Below are positions 24,331 to 35,438 of a DNA stretch of 64,000 bases, piece by piece. The stretch is taken from positions 24,476,317 through 24,540,316 of the forward strand of contig CM060202.1 in NCBI GenBank assembly GCA_030562195.1, in the 5' to 3' direction. The DNA is from Nipponacmea schrenckii (Eukaryota > Mollusca > Gastropoda > Lottiidae). The translations under genes and the position numbers were made by a program. Each line of letters begins with the position of its first letter. Positions within the stretch are counted from its first letter, which is position 1. The notes beneath the pieces were generated by a model, which made no database searches, had not been told where the DNA came from, and worked only from the letters and a program-made list of their open reading frames with translations.

Positions 24331-24580
24331 TTTAAATGGGCGTAAAAAAGACTTAAATTTAAAACAAAAAATCATGAAATTTTATTAAATACCTTTTTTA
24401 AGGTCAATTATCAATCAATGCCGACAGTCAAGGTCACAAGATATAAACCTAGACACAATGTTTTAAATGGGTGTAATAAATAAATAATAAAAATCATGAA
24501 ATTTGTTCAAATACCTTTTTTAAGGTCAATTTTCAATCAATGCCGACAGTCAAGGTCACAAGATATAAACCTGGAGACTT
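24330..24580. repeat. Two tandem copies of a roughly 125-bp unit
   Basis: Both copies carry AAATCATGAAATTT, ACCTTTTTTAAGGTCAATT, TCAATCAATGCCGACAGTCA and AGGTCACAAGATATAAACCT in the same order. Confidence 0.8.
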
Positions 24581-24625
24581 TGAAAAAGTTCAACCGGATA
24601 TTGTAAGGCAGCTTCAAGAGCTTTG

Positions 24626-24629
<4 letters not shown>

Positions 24630-24669
<40 letters not shown>
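24630..24669. repeat. (TA)n microsatellite
   Basis: Uninterrupted TA dinucleotide run of about 40 bp. Confidence 0.95.
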
Positions 24670-24675
<6 letters not shown>

Positions 24676-24879
24676 TTTTTTGATTTGACACTAAAATAAT
24701 CGAAATCAGATAATTATCTTATATTAATGGAAAAAACCATGACGTGTTACAGTGACAGTGACAGGTCCATTAATAATTACTTTAAGATGGCTGAAAAAAA
24801 CTTAACGAAACTAAACATCGAGACCTGTATTATAATAACATTAGTAGAGTGTGTCATACAGGGAAATATTACAGTTAAT

Positions 24880-25240
24880 TTCACCTTCAGAATGACGGTT
24901 AAATCTATTATAATATCTAGCTAGGGTCAACGTCAAAGAAATATTACAGTCATATGAATATCAGTTTCAGAATGGTTGTATTATTCTCTTATATTATTAC
25001 TGTGCGTCTTTCAAGAATATCAATAACATTGAAACAGGTTGTAAAATCAATTGTTCATTCATAGTTTAAATTCAAATATTTCTTGGGGTAAGAAAGTTGA
25101 AATCTTGTTTACCATATGAAGGGGAGACCTAATTACGGTACAGTCTACGGCAGCTCCTTAGTAAGGAAATACAAGGAAATATTACAGTTATATGAATATC
25201 AGTTTCAGAATCGTTTATTTGAATTCTAAAACTCTCTTTT
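24880..25240. repeat. Further copies of the 85-bp dispersed repeat
   Basis: Degenerate units with AAATATTACAGTCATATGAA and TATCAGTTTCAGAATGG, related to 20855-21470. Confidence 0.6.
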
Positions 25241-26698
25241 TGACTGGATTCCGTGACCATTACTTTCTGGAAGGTCACCCACGGTTCTTTATTCAACTAT
25301 CGGCGACGCCAAATATGTGGGGACCTTCCTAATGGTATATTGAAAAGACTCTCTTATCTGTTTACATCTTTATTCAGCCATTCCACAGTCCGGACCATCT
25401 TACCTCATCACTCACTCATATATTCATACACACTCTCACAACGTTAGGCGTAAGAGGTTTGTCACAATACTATCTAGTTAGGGTTTCTATGACCGTCAAA
25501 TAAATATTACAGTCATATGGATATCAGTATTATACGGAGCCCCTAACACGCAGTGTAAATATTGTTTTTATTATTTCGTTTAATAGCGTTTATTTCGTTT
25601 AAATAGTCAAATTAATTCGTTTAAACGAAATAATTTAAATCGTTTAAACGAAATAGTCAAATTTTAGAATGACTGTTAACTCTATAATATCTAGCCAGGG
25701 TTTCTATGACCGTCAAAGAAATATTACAGTCATATGGATATCAGTTTTAAAAAGAGTGTCTCTATTATAATATCTAGTTAGGGTTTCTATTATAATATCT
25801 AGCAAGGGTCTGATTTCTTCAGAATATCAATGACATTCTAACAGGATGGTGTGTATATATATTGTATGTATGCACGTCGCAGCTAAAGTATGTTGCAACA
25901 TAAGACATGCAGTCAATGTAACCTGGATAAAATTCTGAGCTGTGATTGTTTGAGCATAACAGTTCGCGCGAACCAAAATTTGTTCCTGTTCGCGTTCGCC
26001 TGCTGTATAAACGGACTCGCTATTTTCAATATTGATCATTCGTCCGCGTTCGGGTTCTGGTTCGCGCTCTGTTATAAATGGGCCTTAGCATTACCTAGCC
26101 AGGGTCTCCGTGACCTTCAAGAATATCAAGGTCATTCTAACAGGATGTAAAATCAATTACCCATTCATAGTTTAAATTCAATTATTTCTTGGGATAAAAC
26201 GGTCCAATCTTATTTACCATATGAAAGAGAGGCCTAACTAGGTTACGGTGTCGGCAATGAGTCAGAAAACAGCAACTCTATAACATTTACAATTACATTT
26301 TTATATAACAAATTCGCCATTTTCGGTGATTGAATTGGGTCATGAATATACGTATATGTCAAGAGTACTAGAAATGCACGGTTCTTACAAAAATACTCTT
26401 GGAATTTAATTTTTTTATTTCTATCTTTTATATATTTTCTAAATATTGCGGTGTCTTTAGAATGGATCAATTCATTAACACTATCAAACGAAATAATTCT
26501 GTACACACATGAATATGAAGGCTGAAATTTGGACAGTGAGCTCTGAACGATATGTATTATTAATTTATCTAAGCCATTACTTTTCTGAGACTATGACTGG
26601 TCAAAAGAATGGAGCACCTATCCCCTTCCGTTCAATTTTTTAAAATCTGTAATATTCATTCTAATTGAGAGTTTACAAGAAAACGAAAATTATTAAAG

Positions 26699-26754
26699 GT
26701 CGACTTGGGAAAGCAATGGTGATCTTAGAGACGAGAATAATAAATATAACACTG
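26699..26754 (+). pseudogene. Decayed fragment of the V-like Ig exon (copy A)
   Basis: GGTCGACTTGGGAAAGCAA and GATCTTAGAGACGAGAATAA align with gene 1 exon 2 around 7598-7668 (TCGACTTGGAGAGGAAC, GATCTCAGAGACGAGTATAA), with a central deletion. The match stops at CACTG, where the 33-bp minisatellite starts. It is too short and damaged to code for the domain. Confidence 0.65.
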
Positions 26755-26756
26755 TA

Positions 26757-27545
26757 CCGTAATCGAATGTCCCTTGTCCTTTAGGGATACCGGAATCGAC
26801 TGTTTCTTGTCCTTTAGGGTAACCATATTCGACTATCCCTTGTCCTCTAGGGGTACCGTAATCGACTGTCCCTTGTCCTTTAGGAGTACCGGAATCGACT
26901 GTCCCTTGTCCTTAAGGGGTACCGGGATCGACTGTCCCTTGTCTTTTAAGGGGTACCGGGATCGACTGTCCCTTGTCCTTTAGGGGTACCGTGATCGACT
27001 GTCCCTTGTCCTTTAGGGGTACCGTGATCGCCTGTCCCTTGTCCTTTAGGGGTACCGGGATCCACTGTCCCTTGTCCTTTAGGGGTACCGGGATCCACTG
27101 TCCCTTGTCCTTTAGGGGTACCGTAATCGACTGTCCTTGTCCTTTAGGGATACCGGGATCGACTGTCCCCTGTCCTTTAGGGGTACCGTAATCGACTGTC
27201 CCTTGTCCTTTAGGGGTACTGGGATCGACTGTCTCTTGTCCTTTATGGGTACCGGGATCGACTGTCCCTTGTCCTTTAGGGGTACCGGGATCGACTGTCC
27301 CTTGTCCTTCAGGGGTACCGGAATCGACTGTCCCCTGTCCTCCTTTAGGGGTACCGGAATCGACTGTCCCTTGTCCTTTAGGGGTACCGGGATCGACTGT
27401 CTCTTGTCCTTTAGGGGTACCGAGATCGACTGTCCCTTGTCCTTTAGCTGTACCGGGATCGACTGTCCCTTGTCCTTTAGGGGTACCGGAATCGACTGTC
27501 CCTTGTCCTTTAGGGGTACCGGGATCGACTGTCCCTTGTCCTTTA
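26757..27545. repeat. 33-bp minisatellite (copy A)
   Basis: About 24 copies of a unit containing CGACTGTCCCTTGTCCTTTA and GGGGTACCGG. The 33-bp length leaves frames open on both strands (GTGIDCPLSFR forward, PKGQGTVDPGT reverse). No splice sites or start support these as proteins. Confidence 0.92.
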
Positions 27546-27741
27546 GGCTCTGCCGAGGTTTTTTGCACTTTTATCGACGAGTGGTGATGTTTTTTTTAAA
27601 TCGAGAAAAACGAGTTTGAGACTTTATTTATCACCCAATATCGCTGTTAGATAATAAAGAAATAAAAACTTTCAAGCGTTATCTACTGCAGAATAACTTA
27701 TTTGGATGATAAAAATATATATTCAAAGTTTTTTTCTCCAG

Positions 27742-27864
27742 AAACTAATTACAATTCGCAGTACAGTGTGATTGTTAGAGTTACTGGTTTTATGATGTGT
27801 TTTGTTATTGGTTGTGCAGCCGTGGCTCTTTTTAGATTCAGTATTATGTACAAGAAATACCCCA
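27742..27864 (+). CDS. Gene 3A transmembrane exon
   Basis: Acceptor TTTTTCTCCAG at 27741, donor GTAAGT at 27865; 123 nt, phase 1-1. Encodes a helix with GFMMCFVIGCAAVALF and the stop-transfer MYKKYP, parallel to YRKYQ and YKKYQ in genes 1 and 2. Confidence 0.7.
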
Positions 27865-28143
27865 GTAAGTCATTTACTGTTTATAATTAGGCCTAGCCTT
27901 GTCTGCTTCCAATCATACTTAGTACATGTTTCTTAGGCCGTTTCCGCCTCAGAAGACAGACTATCCAGTCCATAAACGTAATACATGTACATATTGTTGA
28001 GTTAATGGATTAATAGATATCCAGGATCGATTTGGCTTGTATAGTCTCACCCCTACCCACAAAGAAAACGACTAGACTGTAAAATGATCAATAGATCGTA
28101 AATGTATTTTGGTTATTAAAATTACATGTTTGTCATGTTTCAG

Positions 28144-28188
28144 AATCGAACAATTCCTGCCATAGCGTTGAAGTTAGTTCAGTAAAAG
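28144..28188 (+). CDS. Gene 3A juxtamembrane exon
   Basis: Acceptor TGTTTCAG at 28143, donor GTTGGT at 28189; 45 nt, phase 1-1, encoding SNNSCHSVEVSSVK. Same position and donor sequence as gene 1 exon 7. Confidence 0.55.
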
Positions 28189-28440
28189 GTTGGTTCATTT
28201 GTTTAAGTATGGAGGGTTGTGATAGTGTCGTTCCACTGGGGTTGTGTGGGTGCCAGAATTGGGCAGGGGGTAGATCAACTCTAATCAAATATCGATAGTA
28301 GAGCATTTGATCAACAATCTAAAGATAAACTTATTTGCTAGCTGGTTATATTGAACGGGACAGCAAACGGTGCCTGAAGTTTAAGAGTACAGACTGTAAA
28401 CAACCACTTCAAAGATAATCTAATCTCTGATTTGTTTCAG

Positions 28441-28484
28441 GATTCAGAAATGATACATATGAATTAGTTCAATTCACCAATTAG
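28441..28484 (+). CDS. Gene 3A terminal exon with YELV motif
   Basis: Acceptor TTTGTTTCAG at 28440. The frame GFRNDTYELVQFTN ends at TAG. YELV fits the YxxPhi sorting/SH2-type pattern and resembles CYELM in gene 1 exon 8. There is no 13-residue repeat tail. Confidence 0.55.
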
Positions 28485-29883
28485 TAGTATATATATGGTA
28501 GAGATCATGATATAGAACCTAGGTTTATTTGTAGCAACTCTCATATAATGTGACCCTTTTTTTTTTTATTCTTGAAAAATGTTTCTGGTGGCTTGTGGTG
28601 TATTATTTACATTTTTTATTTTTTGAATCTAGGCGTAAGAGGTTTGTCACAATACTATCTAGTTAGGGTTTCTATGACCGTCAAATAAATATTACAGTCA
28701 TATGGATATCAGTATTATACGGAGCCCCTAACACGCAGTGTAAATATTGTTTTTATTATTTCGTTTAATAGCGTTTATTTCGTTTAAATAGTCAAATTAA
28801 TTCGTTTAAACGAAATAATTTAAATCGTTTAAACGAAATAGTCAAATTTTAGAATGACTGTTAACTCTATAATATCTAGCCAGGGTTTCTATGACCGTCA
28901 AAGAAATATTACAGTCATATGGATATCAGTTTTAAAAAGAGTGTCTCTATTATAATATCTAGTTAGGGTTTCTATTATAATATCTAGCAAGGGTCTGATT
29001 TCTTCAGAATATCAATGACATTCTAACAGGATGGTGTGTATATATATTGTATGTATGCACGTCGCAGCTAAAGTATGTTGCAACATAAGACATGCAGTCA
29101 ATGTAACCTGGATAAAATTCTGAGCTGTGATTGTTTGAGCATAACAGTTCGCGCGAACCAAAATTTGTTCCTGTTCGCGTTCGCCTGCTGTATAAACGGA
29201 CTCGCTATTTTCAATATTGATCATTCGTCCGCGTTCGGGTTCTGGTTCGCGCTCTGTTATAAATGGGCCTTAGCATTACCTAGCCAGGGTCTCCGTGACC
29301 TTCAAGAATATCAAGGTCATTCTAACAGGATGTAAAATCAATTACCCATTCATAGTTTAAATTCAATTATTTCTTGGGATAAAACGGTCCAATCTTATTT
29401 ACCATATGAAAGAGAGGCCTAACTAGGTTACGGTGTCGGCAATGAGTCAGAAAACAGCAACTCTATAACATTTACAATTACATTTTTATATAACAAATTC
29501 GCCATTTTCGGTGATTGAATTGGGTCATGAATATACGTATATGTCAAGAGTACTAGAAATGCACGGTTCTTACAAAAATACTCTTGGAATTTAATTTTTT
29601 TATTTCTATCTTTTATATATTTTCTAAATATTGCGGTGTCTTTAGAATGGATCAATTCATTAACACTATCAAACGAAATAATTCTGTACACACATGAATA
29701 TGAAGGCTGAAATTTGGACAGTGAGCTCTGAACGATATGTATTATTAATTTATCTAAGCCATTACTTTTCTGAGACTATGACTGGTCAAAAGAATGGAGC
29801 ACCTATCCCCTTCCGTTCAATTTTTTTAAAAACTGTAATATTCATTCTAATTGAGAGTTTACAAGAAAACGAAAATTATTAAA

Positions 29884-31669
29884 GGTCGACTTGGGAAAGC
29901 AATGGTGATCTTAGAGACGAGAATAATAAATATAACACTGTACCGTAATCGAATGTCCCTTGTCCTTTAGGGATACCGGAATCGACTGTTTCTTGTCCTT
30001 TAGGGTAACCATATTCGACTATCCCTTGTCCTCTAGGGGTACCGTAATCGACTGTCCCTTGTCCTTTAGGAGTACCGGAATCGACTGTCCCTTGTCCTTA
30101 AGGGGTACCGGGATCGACTGTCCCTTGTCTTTTAGGGGTACCGGGATCGACTGTCCCTTGTCCTTTAGGGGTACCGTGATCGACTGTCCCTTGTCCTTTA
30201 GGGGTACCGTGATCGCCTGTCCCTTGTCCTTTAGGGGTACCGGGATCCACTGTCCCTTGTCCTTTAGGGGTACCGGGATCCACTGTCCCTTGTCCTTTAG
30301 GGGTACCGTAATCGACTGTCCTTGTCCTTTAGGGATACCGGGATCGACTGTCCCCTGTCCTTTAGGGGTACCGTAATCGACTGTCCCTTGTCCTTTAGGG
30401 GTACTGGGATCGACTGTCCCTTGTCCTTTAGGGGTACCGGGATCGACTGTCCCTTGTCCTTTAGGGGTACCGGGATCGACTGTCCCTTGTCCTTCAGGGG
30501 TACCGGAATCGACTGTCCCCTGTCCTCCTTTAGGGGTACCGGAATCGACTGTCCCTTGTCCTTTAGGGGTACCGGGATCGACTGTCTCTTGTCCTTTAGG
30601 GGTACCGAGATCGACTGTCCCTTGTCCTTTAGCTGTACCGGGATCGACTGTCCCTTGTCCTTTAGGGGTACCGGAATCGACTGTCCCTTGTCCTTTAGGG
30701 GTACCGGGATCGACTGTCCCTTGTCCTTTAGGCTCTGCCGAGGTTTTTTGCACTTTTATCGACGAGTGGTGATGTTTTTTTTAAATCGAGAAAAACGAGT
30801 TTGAGACTTTATTTATCACCCAATATCGCTGTTAGATAATAAAGAAATAAAAACTTTCAAGCGTTATCTACTGCAGAATAACTTATTTGGATGATAAAAA
30901 TATATATTCAAAGTTTTTTTCTCCAGAAACTAATTACAATTCGCAGTACAGTGTGATTGTTAGAGTTACTGGTTTTATGATGTGTTTTGTTATTGGTTGT
31001 GCAGCCGTGGCTCTTTTTAGATTCAGTATTATGTACAAGAAATACCCCAGTAAGTCATTTACTGTTTATAATTAGGCCTAGCCTTGTCTGCTTCCAATCA
31101 TACTTAGTACATGTTTCTTAGGCCGTTTCCGCCTCAGAAGACAGACTATCCAGTCCATAAACGTAATACATGTACATATTGTTGAGTTAATGGATTAATA
31201 GATATCCAGGATCGATTTGGCTTGTATAGTCTCACCCCTACCCACAAAGAAAACGACTAGACTGTAAAATGATCAATAGATCGTAAATGTATTTTGGTTA
31301 TTAAAATTACATGTTTGTCATGTTTCAGAATCGAACAATTCCTGCCATAGCGTTGAAGTTAGTTCAGTAAAAGGTTGGTTCATTTGTTTAAGTATGGAGG
31401 GTTGTGATAGTGTCGTTCCACTGGGGTTGTGTGGGTGCCAGAATTGGGCAGGGGGTAGATCAACTCTAATCAAATATCGATAGTAGAGCATTTGATCAAC
31501 AATCTAAAGATAAACTTATTTGCTAGCTGGTTATATTGAACGGGACAGCAAACGGTGCCTGAAGTTTAAGAGTACAGACTGTAAACAACCACTTCAAAGA
31601 TAATCTAATCTCTGATTTGTTTCAGGATTCAGAAATGATACATATGAATTAGTTCAATTCACCAATTAG
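29884..31669 (+). pseudogene. Truncated receptor paralogue, copy B (gene 3B)
   Basis: Same structure as copy A at +3185: V-exon scrap 29884-29939, transmembrane exon 30927-31049, juxtamembrane exon 31329-31373, tail exon 31626-31669 with TAG. Splice sites and reading frame are identical to copy A, so nothing indicates separate function. It could be a collapsed or expanded allele. Confidence 0.6.
29942..30730. repeat. 33-bp minisatellite (copy B)
   Basis: Same array as 26757-27545, differing by a one-base indel and a few substitutions. Confidence 0.92.
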
Positions 31670-31695
31670 TAGTATATATATGGTAGAGATCATGA

Positions 31696-32195
31696 NNNNN
31701 NNNNNNNNNNNNNNNNNNNNNNNNNNNNNNNNNNNNNNNNNNNNNNNNNNNNNNNNNNNNNNNNNNNNNNNNNNNNNNNNNNNNNNNNNNNNNNNNNNNN
31801 NNNNNNNNNNNNNNNNNNNNNNNNNNNNNNNNNNNNNNNNNNNNNNNNNNNNNNNNNNNNNNNNNNNNNNNNNNNNNNNNNNNNNNNNNNNNNNNNNNNN
31901 NNNNNNNNNNNNNNNNNNNNNNNNNNNNNNNNNNNNNNNNNNNNNNNNNNNNNNNNNNNNNNNNNNNNNNNNNNNNNNNNNNNNNNNNNNNNNNNNNNNN
32001 NNNNNNNNNNNNNNNNNNNNNNNNNNNNNNNNNNNNNNNNNNNNNNNNNNNNNNNNNNNNNNNNNNNNNNNNNNNNNNNNNNNNNNNNNNNNNNNNNNNN
32101 NNNNNNNNNNNNNNNNNNNNNNNNNNNNNNNNNNNNNNNNNNNNNNNNNNNNNNNNNNNNNNNNNNNNNNNNNNNNNNNNNNNNNNNNNNNNNNN
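31696..32195. other. Assembly gap of 500 N
   Basis: Exactly 500 unknown bases, a typical fixed-size scaffold placeholder. True length is unknown. Confidence 0.99.
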
Positions 32196-32204
32196 TGTTT
32201 ACAG

Positions 32205-32405
32205 ACTTAATGTTCAACAATACTGAATGTTTCAACAATACTGAATGTTTCAACGATATTTAATGTTTCAACAATACTAATGTTTCAACAATACTAATGT
32301 TTCAACATACTAATGTTTCAACAATACTTAATGTTTCAACAATACTGAATGTTTCAACAATACTTAATGTTTCAACAATACTGAATGTTTCAACGATACT
32401 TAATG
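32205..32405. repeat. 18-19-bp minisatellite
   Basis: Tandem ATACTGAATGTTTCAACA units with short variants, starting right at the edge of the gap. Confidence 0.9.
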
Positions 32406-32950
32406 TCTAAATGTAACGGGCTGCTTATTTTTAGAAATTCTGAAACAGAGATTTTAACACGTAAATATCTTCTACTCAATTTTAATGAAAATTTGTGGAG
32501 TCCTGAAAATCTTATACATTGAAAACATGTATAAGCTTCAACAAGACATGACTGGCAAACATAAAAATCCCAGACGCCCTGATTAAAACAATGTATACAA
32601 ATTATACAACAATAAATAGCCTTCATTCATATCCTAATGAGAGACCATGTCAATTGAAACAAATTGTAGTGACATCACTAACTTTTACGTCGTGTCGGAT
32701 TAACATCTCAAAATTTATTCCATTTGAAGATATATATTAAAAGTACTTTTTAAAAGAGCAAAATTCTCAATCTCATACCAACTCATAGTTATTTAAAATG
32801 TATATATCTATGTATTACTGAACTATTTTTGAACACATCGTAAATGCCCCAGTTTATTATTCGAAACACTATACAAAAAATATGTTCTTATTGTGTCGAA
32901 TTCCTAAAATTTACTTCAATTACTATAAGAAACTAATATTCAACTAAAAA
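32406..32950. other. No recognisable feature
   Basis: AT-rich sequence with short open frames of random character on both strands. Confidence 0.5.
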
Positions 32951-32954
32951 CAGT

Positions 32955-33175
32955 CTCACTGTTAGAATCACTGAACATTTAGCGGATATCAGATTACGTC
33001 GGGAAAAATCCGTCTGGAAACATTTTAATTTACTTGGTCACTCACACAAAGATTTTAGTGTGCAAGTCTTATCCTTAATACCTAGGAATCCCGATTTTGG
33101 AACGACCACCTACCACAGACGAAATTTGGAATTGGATTGGATCCATCAACTTAAGTCCATGGCACCCAAGAAATG
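32955..33175 (+). mobile_element. GIY-YIG-like C-terminal fragment of a Penelope-like element
   Basis: A frame reads VRITEHLADIRL, VWKHFNLLGHSHKDFSVQVL and ELDWIHQLKSMAP. This matches the usual RxxEHxxDIR ... HFNxxGHSxxDxxVxVL ... WIxxLxTxxP pattern at the end of GIY-YIG endonuclease domains in Penelope-like retroelements. The N-terminal GIY half is not visible. The fragment ends where the next element's tail begins. Confidence 0.55.
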
Positions 33176-33440
33176 AAATGAAATGTATTAAAGTGCATCA
33201 GCACCAAAACGGGCTATATAGCACTTATAGCTAAAAACAAAATAGCAAAAACAAAACTATAACACAAAATATATTTTAAAATTTAAAATACAGATTAGTC
33301 TGTTTTAAAAACACGACAACCTTCTCATAAAGAGAAGGTTGCGCAAACAGATGGAACAAGGATCTAGCACGGTAGTGCTGAGATCTTATAGGTTTGAGAT
33401 GCGTGCACTCAATCAGAATGTGTTTCACTGGCCCTTATCT
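33172..33440 (-). mobile_element. LINE 3'-end fragment with pentanucleotide tail
   Basis: On the minus strand a frame reads VKHILIECTHLKPIRSQHYR and SLFHLFAQPSLYEKVVVFLK, the pattern of the very C-terminus of I/Jockey-type LINE ORF2. After the stop come about 110 bp and a (ATTTC)n tail at 33172-33190. The tail abuts the Penelope-like fragment, so the LINE may have inserted there. Confidence 0.6.
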
Positions 33441-34170
33441 CTATATTCAACTATCGTTTAGAACAAAACAGATTATACTAGACTTCTTTAATCTAACTGG
33501 TTATAATTAGTTGTTTGTTGAAATGGAAACAATTGAACTGTCGTGGTTTAGTGGGAAAAAAAACAACTTTAAATACATTCGTTAAAACAAAAATGACGTA
33601 TTATTTCCCCCAAGATGTGCTTTGGGAAAGTAAAGTTGTAGAAAAAAGTAGAATGGGGACAAAACTTTATCGTTAGTGCTTTTAAAAGCAATCCAAGAGG
33701 TACAGTCTGTTTAATTAAGAACTCTTTTGAATATAAGATAATTGACCTCACTAGAGAGAAAGCTGGCGCCGTTACTGACGGGAATGTCGACAAGAATGAC
33801 CTCTAATACTCGCAACAGGATTTTTGTTAGGGATTATTAAAGGCTGTGGCCAATCGTATAAAATTCTGGACTTGAAACGACATCACCATATTAAAAAATT
33901 AAAATTTAAAATTAATTTTGTTAGCGATTAAATTACGCTACGTCATATTTTGGTAACATTGTAGTTTGTGAATAATTTAAAACAACCAATTATTATTTAA
34001 CAAATATAGTAGAATATTGAAATGACTGTATTATTTCTTAACGGTTATTTTCTTGAATTCACGGTCAAAGCGACATAAGGTTTATAAACGTCCATATCCA
34101 GAGAATATTATAAACTGGTATTAACATGTATTATTTTCATTGTATTGCACACCTTACTAGATAATACATT
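33441..34170. other. No recognisable feature
   Basis: AT-rich sequence without a convincing gene. The minus-strand frame at 33569-33793 has no recognisable domain. Confidence 0.5.
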
Positions 34171-34451
34171 AGAGACATTCCTTTTAAAACTGATAATCAT
34201 ATGGCTGTAATATTTATTTGACGGCCAAAGAGACCCCAGCTAGATATTATATTCAAGTAATACAATTCTAAAACTGATATTCATATGACTGTAATATTTC
34301 TTTAAATGATCTCATTAAAATCGGTTCTTCATGATAGCTTCGTTTGATGTTTTACTTATATCACGATGTAAATTTTGATCTAACACAGTATTGTTTAAAC
34401 TAACATTCGTCTCTTTTAGTCAACCGTATTAAAATAAAAATAAAAATTGAT

Positions 34452-34530
34452 ATTTGAGGGAGCCGCGGTGACTCAATGAGCTAGACGCTTGCTCGCTAGC
34501 CTGAAGGTCGACAAATATTTCCTTAGGTCG
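34452..34530 (+). mobile_element. tRNA-derived SINE-like head
   Basis: GAGCCGCGGTGACTCAATGA followed by GCTAGACGCTTGCTCGC resembles the tRNA-related 5' part of invertebrate SINEs: an A-box-like GTGACTCAATG and a weak B-box-like AAGGTCGAC about 45 bp later. The body and tail are not defined. Confidence 0.4.
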
Positions 34531-34880
34531 GATTGGATGACACTGAAAATGCGTTGGCGACCAAGAGAAATATAGCTTTCAAAATCTCGGACAAAGTGAC
34601 TTTGACCATATCACCTTATGTTAACATTTAAGTATAGACTTCGACAATTTGGAAACTCGTAGGGGGACTTTATTGTTTCAATAAACCCCGTGTGCTACAG
34701 GCTATGCATGTGTTAAGATCCAAGCCAAATTTCCCTCACTGAACACTGTATGGCGGTGTGAGTCTTCATTAGCCCATAATGTGCAATTAATTAGAAAGTA
34801 AATCTCCCCTCATTTCACTCTTAAAATTTATATAAATAGCTCGACAGACAGAAAAAGAGAGACGATTCTATGACTTATAT

Positions 34881-34963
34881 TGATTATTATGATAGATAAT
34901 ATATTACCTGTTGGTAGTAATTAGTGATTATTATTATATATAATATATTACCTGTTGGTAGAC
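34881..34963. repeat. Local tandem duplication of about 45 bp
   Basis: ATAATATATTACCTGTTGGT occurs twice in succession with flanking similarity. Confidence 0.75.
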
Positions 34964-35395
34964 AGTGCACCAGTAGAACTAGACCCAGAACAAGGTTTAA
35001 AACATTCCACATCTTTCTATATCACTTTCATAAATAAGAGACAATATATAATATTACTAGAAAGGATAACGCTGATCAATATCTGTGTTGACTACCGGTA
35101 GATAAGGAAATATTTTGACGTAGACCCTATTTTAGTCACTTTATTAGTGTAAGGTAAACTCGTGTTATCAGAATAGGCCTACTGCTTAATAGAACAGACG
35201 GAAATTACCGAACACATTCGGAAAATTGGGCGAAAACGAACATTGTCGAAGGCTGATTCGATTATAAACAACCCCTTTAAAACATCTGTCGTTTTTGTGT
35301 ACAGGGTTAGATTTTGTGTTTAAAACCAGTCCGAAAAAGTTGTTTCCTTTGCTTAATTCGTTTGCAGTTTTCTGTTTCCACGAAAGAGATATAAA

Positions 35396-35438
35396 ATGTT
35401 TTGGATTATTGTAATGTTGATGTGCTGCCTACTAACAG
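35396..35438 (+). CDS. Gene 2 exon 1: signal peptide
   Basis: ATG at 35396 encodes MFWIIVMLMCCLLT before the donor GTAAAA at 35439. 43 nt, one base into the next codon, like gene 1 exon 1 (MVWIIVLLTICLKT). Confidence 0.7.

Larger units (their letters stand above)
26699..28484 (+). pseudogene. Truncated receptor paralogue, copy A (gene 3A)
   Basis: After the V-exon scrap and the minisatellite, three exons keep good splice sites and frame: transmembrane (27742-27864), juxtamembrane (28144-28188), and tail with stop (28441-28484, TAG 28482-28484). Introns are phase 1 as in genes 1 and 2. No signal-peptide exon and no intact Ig exon lie between 24000 and 27742. It is therefore a 5'-truncated paralogue, unless its front exons are rearranged or missing from the assembly. 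The predicted tail is only about 30 residues and ends NDTYELVQFTN, keeping one YELV motif. Confidence 0.65.
25446..28630. repeat. 3185-bp direct duplication, copy A
   Basis: From AGGCGTAAGAGGTTTGTCAC onward this segment repeats at an offset of exactly 3185 bp as 28631-31695. It holds 85-bp repeats, GTTTAAAC palindromes (25570-25665), an insertion-like 25840-26095 segment with TTCGCG-rich sequence, the V-exon scrap, the 33-bp minisatellite and the truncated receptor exons. Only a handful of differences separate the copies (for example near 26641, 26947, 27233 and 27246). Confidence 0.92.
28631..31695. repeat. 3185-bp direct duplication, copy B, cut by the assembly gap
   Basis: Near-identical to 25446-28510. 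The copy ends in the middle of GAGATCATGA, where the N run begins; copy A continues with TATAGAACC. Confidence 0.92.

Noticed and set aside
25840..26095. GC-richer insertion-like segment with TTCGCG motifs, frames 25827-26039 and 25890-26150
   Set aside because: Possibly a small non-autonomous element, but no inverted ends or target duplication could be defined. The frames have no recognisable domain.
26912..27568. Long minus-strand frame of PKGQGTVDPGT repeats (also 30019-30753) resembling an elastic or collagen-like protein
   Set aside because: It is the translation of a 33-bp minisatellite. The forward strand is equally open, and no start context, splice sites or non-repeat domain support it.
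34452..34530. Functional tRNA gene
   Set aside because: A- and B-box-like sequences are present, but no complete cloverleaf with an anticodon stem could be drawn. It fits a SINE head better.
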